Positions 13,736 through 14,098 of a DNA stretch of 14,098 nucleotides are shown here, piece by piece. Position 1 is the stretch's first letter. The number at the start of each line of letters is the position of its first letter. The notes under the pieces were generated by a model, which was not told the DNA's origin, did no database searches, and saw only the letters and a program-made list of their open reading frames with translations. Source of the DNA: Deltaproteobacteria bacterium (lineage in GTDB: Bacteria; Desulfobacterota; Desulfobulbia; Desulfobulbales; UBA5123); assembly GCA_021788685.1 (NCBI GenBank), contig JAJYKH010000035.1, positions 1-14,098 on the forward strand, given 5' to 3'. A program made the position numbers and the translations under genes.

Positions 13736-14098
13736 ATGCCCGATCCCATTCCCCCCGATCGCGTTCCCGGGCTGCTCGCCCGGGTGGCCATCGTCCTCGT
13801 GGAGCCCAAGTACCCGGAAAACATCGGGGCCGCGGCCCGCTGCGCCATGAACATGGGGCTCTCCCGGCTGATCGTGGTCCGCGCCGAAGAGCCGGACCGG
13901 GAAAAGATGCTCAAGATGGCCACCCACAAGGCGGCCCATCTCATCGAGGAGATGGAGCGCCACGAGGAGCTGGGCACGGCCCTCGCGCCCTTTTCTTACA
14001 TCGTTGGCACCACCGCCCGCCACGGGCGGCAGCGGTCAGCGATCACCTCCCCCCGGGAGATGGTTCCCATCCTCCTGCCGCTCCTGGCGGCGAACGAC
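13736..14098 (+). CDS. trmJ: TrmJ-like SPOUT RNA methyltransferase, 5' part
   Basis: The first 121 residues of a SpoU/TrmH-superfamily RNA 2'-O-methyltransferase; the gene leaves the window at the right edge. Seen: VAIVLVEPKYPENIGAAARC (17-36), containing SPOUT motif 1 with Asn29 and Arg35, followed by AMNMGLSRLIVV (37-48), and IVGTTARHGRQRSA at 89-102. This arrangement fits the TrmJ branch (TIGR00050-like), which methylates the ribose of tRNA position 32 using S-adenosylmethionine; motifs 2 and 3, which form the knot and cofactor pocket, lie outside. The ATG at 13736 has no good ribosome-binding site, so a nearby alternative start is possible. Placement behind rnr links it to RNA metabolism. 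TrmJ versus another TrmH-group enzyme cannot be settled from this fragment. Confidence 0.85.
   Translation, partial: MPDPIPPDRVPGLLARVAIVLVEPKYPENIGAAARCAMNMGLSRLIVVRAEEPDREKMLKMATHKAAHLIEEMERHEELGTALAPFSYIVGTTARHGRQRSAITSPREMVPILLPLLAAND

Noticed and set aside
1..14098. CRISPR array, tRNA/rRNA gene, IS element or prophage
   Set aside because: No regularly spaced identical repeats, cloverleaf-like sequence, transposase or integrase motif, or phage gene was found on either strand by eye.

Overview
The window is very GC-rich bacterial chromosome carrying about a dozen housekeeping and accessory genes. No phage, IS element, CRISPR array, tRNA or rRNA gene was seen. Gene families (UPF0280, the paired TIGR04282/TIGR04283-type glycosyltransferases, a Crp/Fnr regulator beside a phosphopantetheinyl transferase) and short phased intergenic repeats (nonamers with GGTCC/GGACC cores; heptads of the GCTGA type) suggest a Desulfuromonadia/Geobacter-like member of the former Deltaproteobacteria. 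That placement is inference, not proof.

Layout. (1) Positions 1-5294, all on the minus strand and read right to left: a UPF0280 protein (4479-5294); a 280-bp spacer with a candidate promoter; then a tight run of an ArsB/NhaD/P-protein-type ion transporter with a periplasmic N-terminal domain (2384-4198), a tandem universal stress protein (1409-2365), RNase PH (680-1384) and the 5' part of tgt (1-683, cut by the window edge). Gaps in the run are 18 and 24 bp, and rph/tgt share an ATGA overlap. (2) 5414-6865, plus strand: two short glycosyltransferases, DUF2064 type and GT2 type, 9 bp apart. (3) 6704-7294, minus strand: a CvpA-family membrane protein whose 3' end overlaps the GT2 gene by 162 bp. 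(4) 7517-8944, plus strand: a 4'-phosphopantetheinyl transferase directly abutting a Crp/Fnr regulator. (5) 8989-11103, minus strand: a long RelA/SpoT homologue. (6) 11365-14098, plus strand: RNase R and then the start of a TrmJ-like SPOUT tRNA methyltransferase.

Themes. RNA processing and modification is over-represented: RNase PH trims tRNA 3' ends, Tgt inserts the queuosine precursor at position 34, RNase R degrades structured RNA, and a TrmJ-like enzyme would methylate position 32. Stress and nucleotide-alarmone functions (Usp, RSH protein, Crp/Fnr) are the second theme.

No wholly novel multi-gene system is evident. The best lead is the RSH protein: its HD hydrolase motifs are intact, but the synthetase domain has lost the residues aligned with the catalytic Asp264 and Glu323 of streptococcal Rel, so it is predicted to be hydrolase-only. 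Other leads are the leader upstream of the ion transporter, the conserved-domain antisense overlap of the GT2 and CvpA genes, a Glu-to-Gln change in the metal motif of the phosphopantetheinyl transferase, a leader mini-ORF plus hairpin before cvpA, and the phased intergenic repeats.
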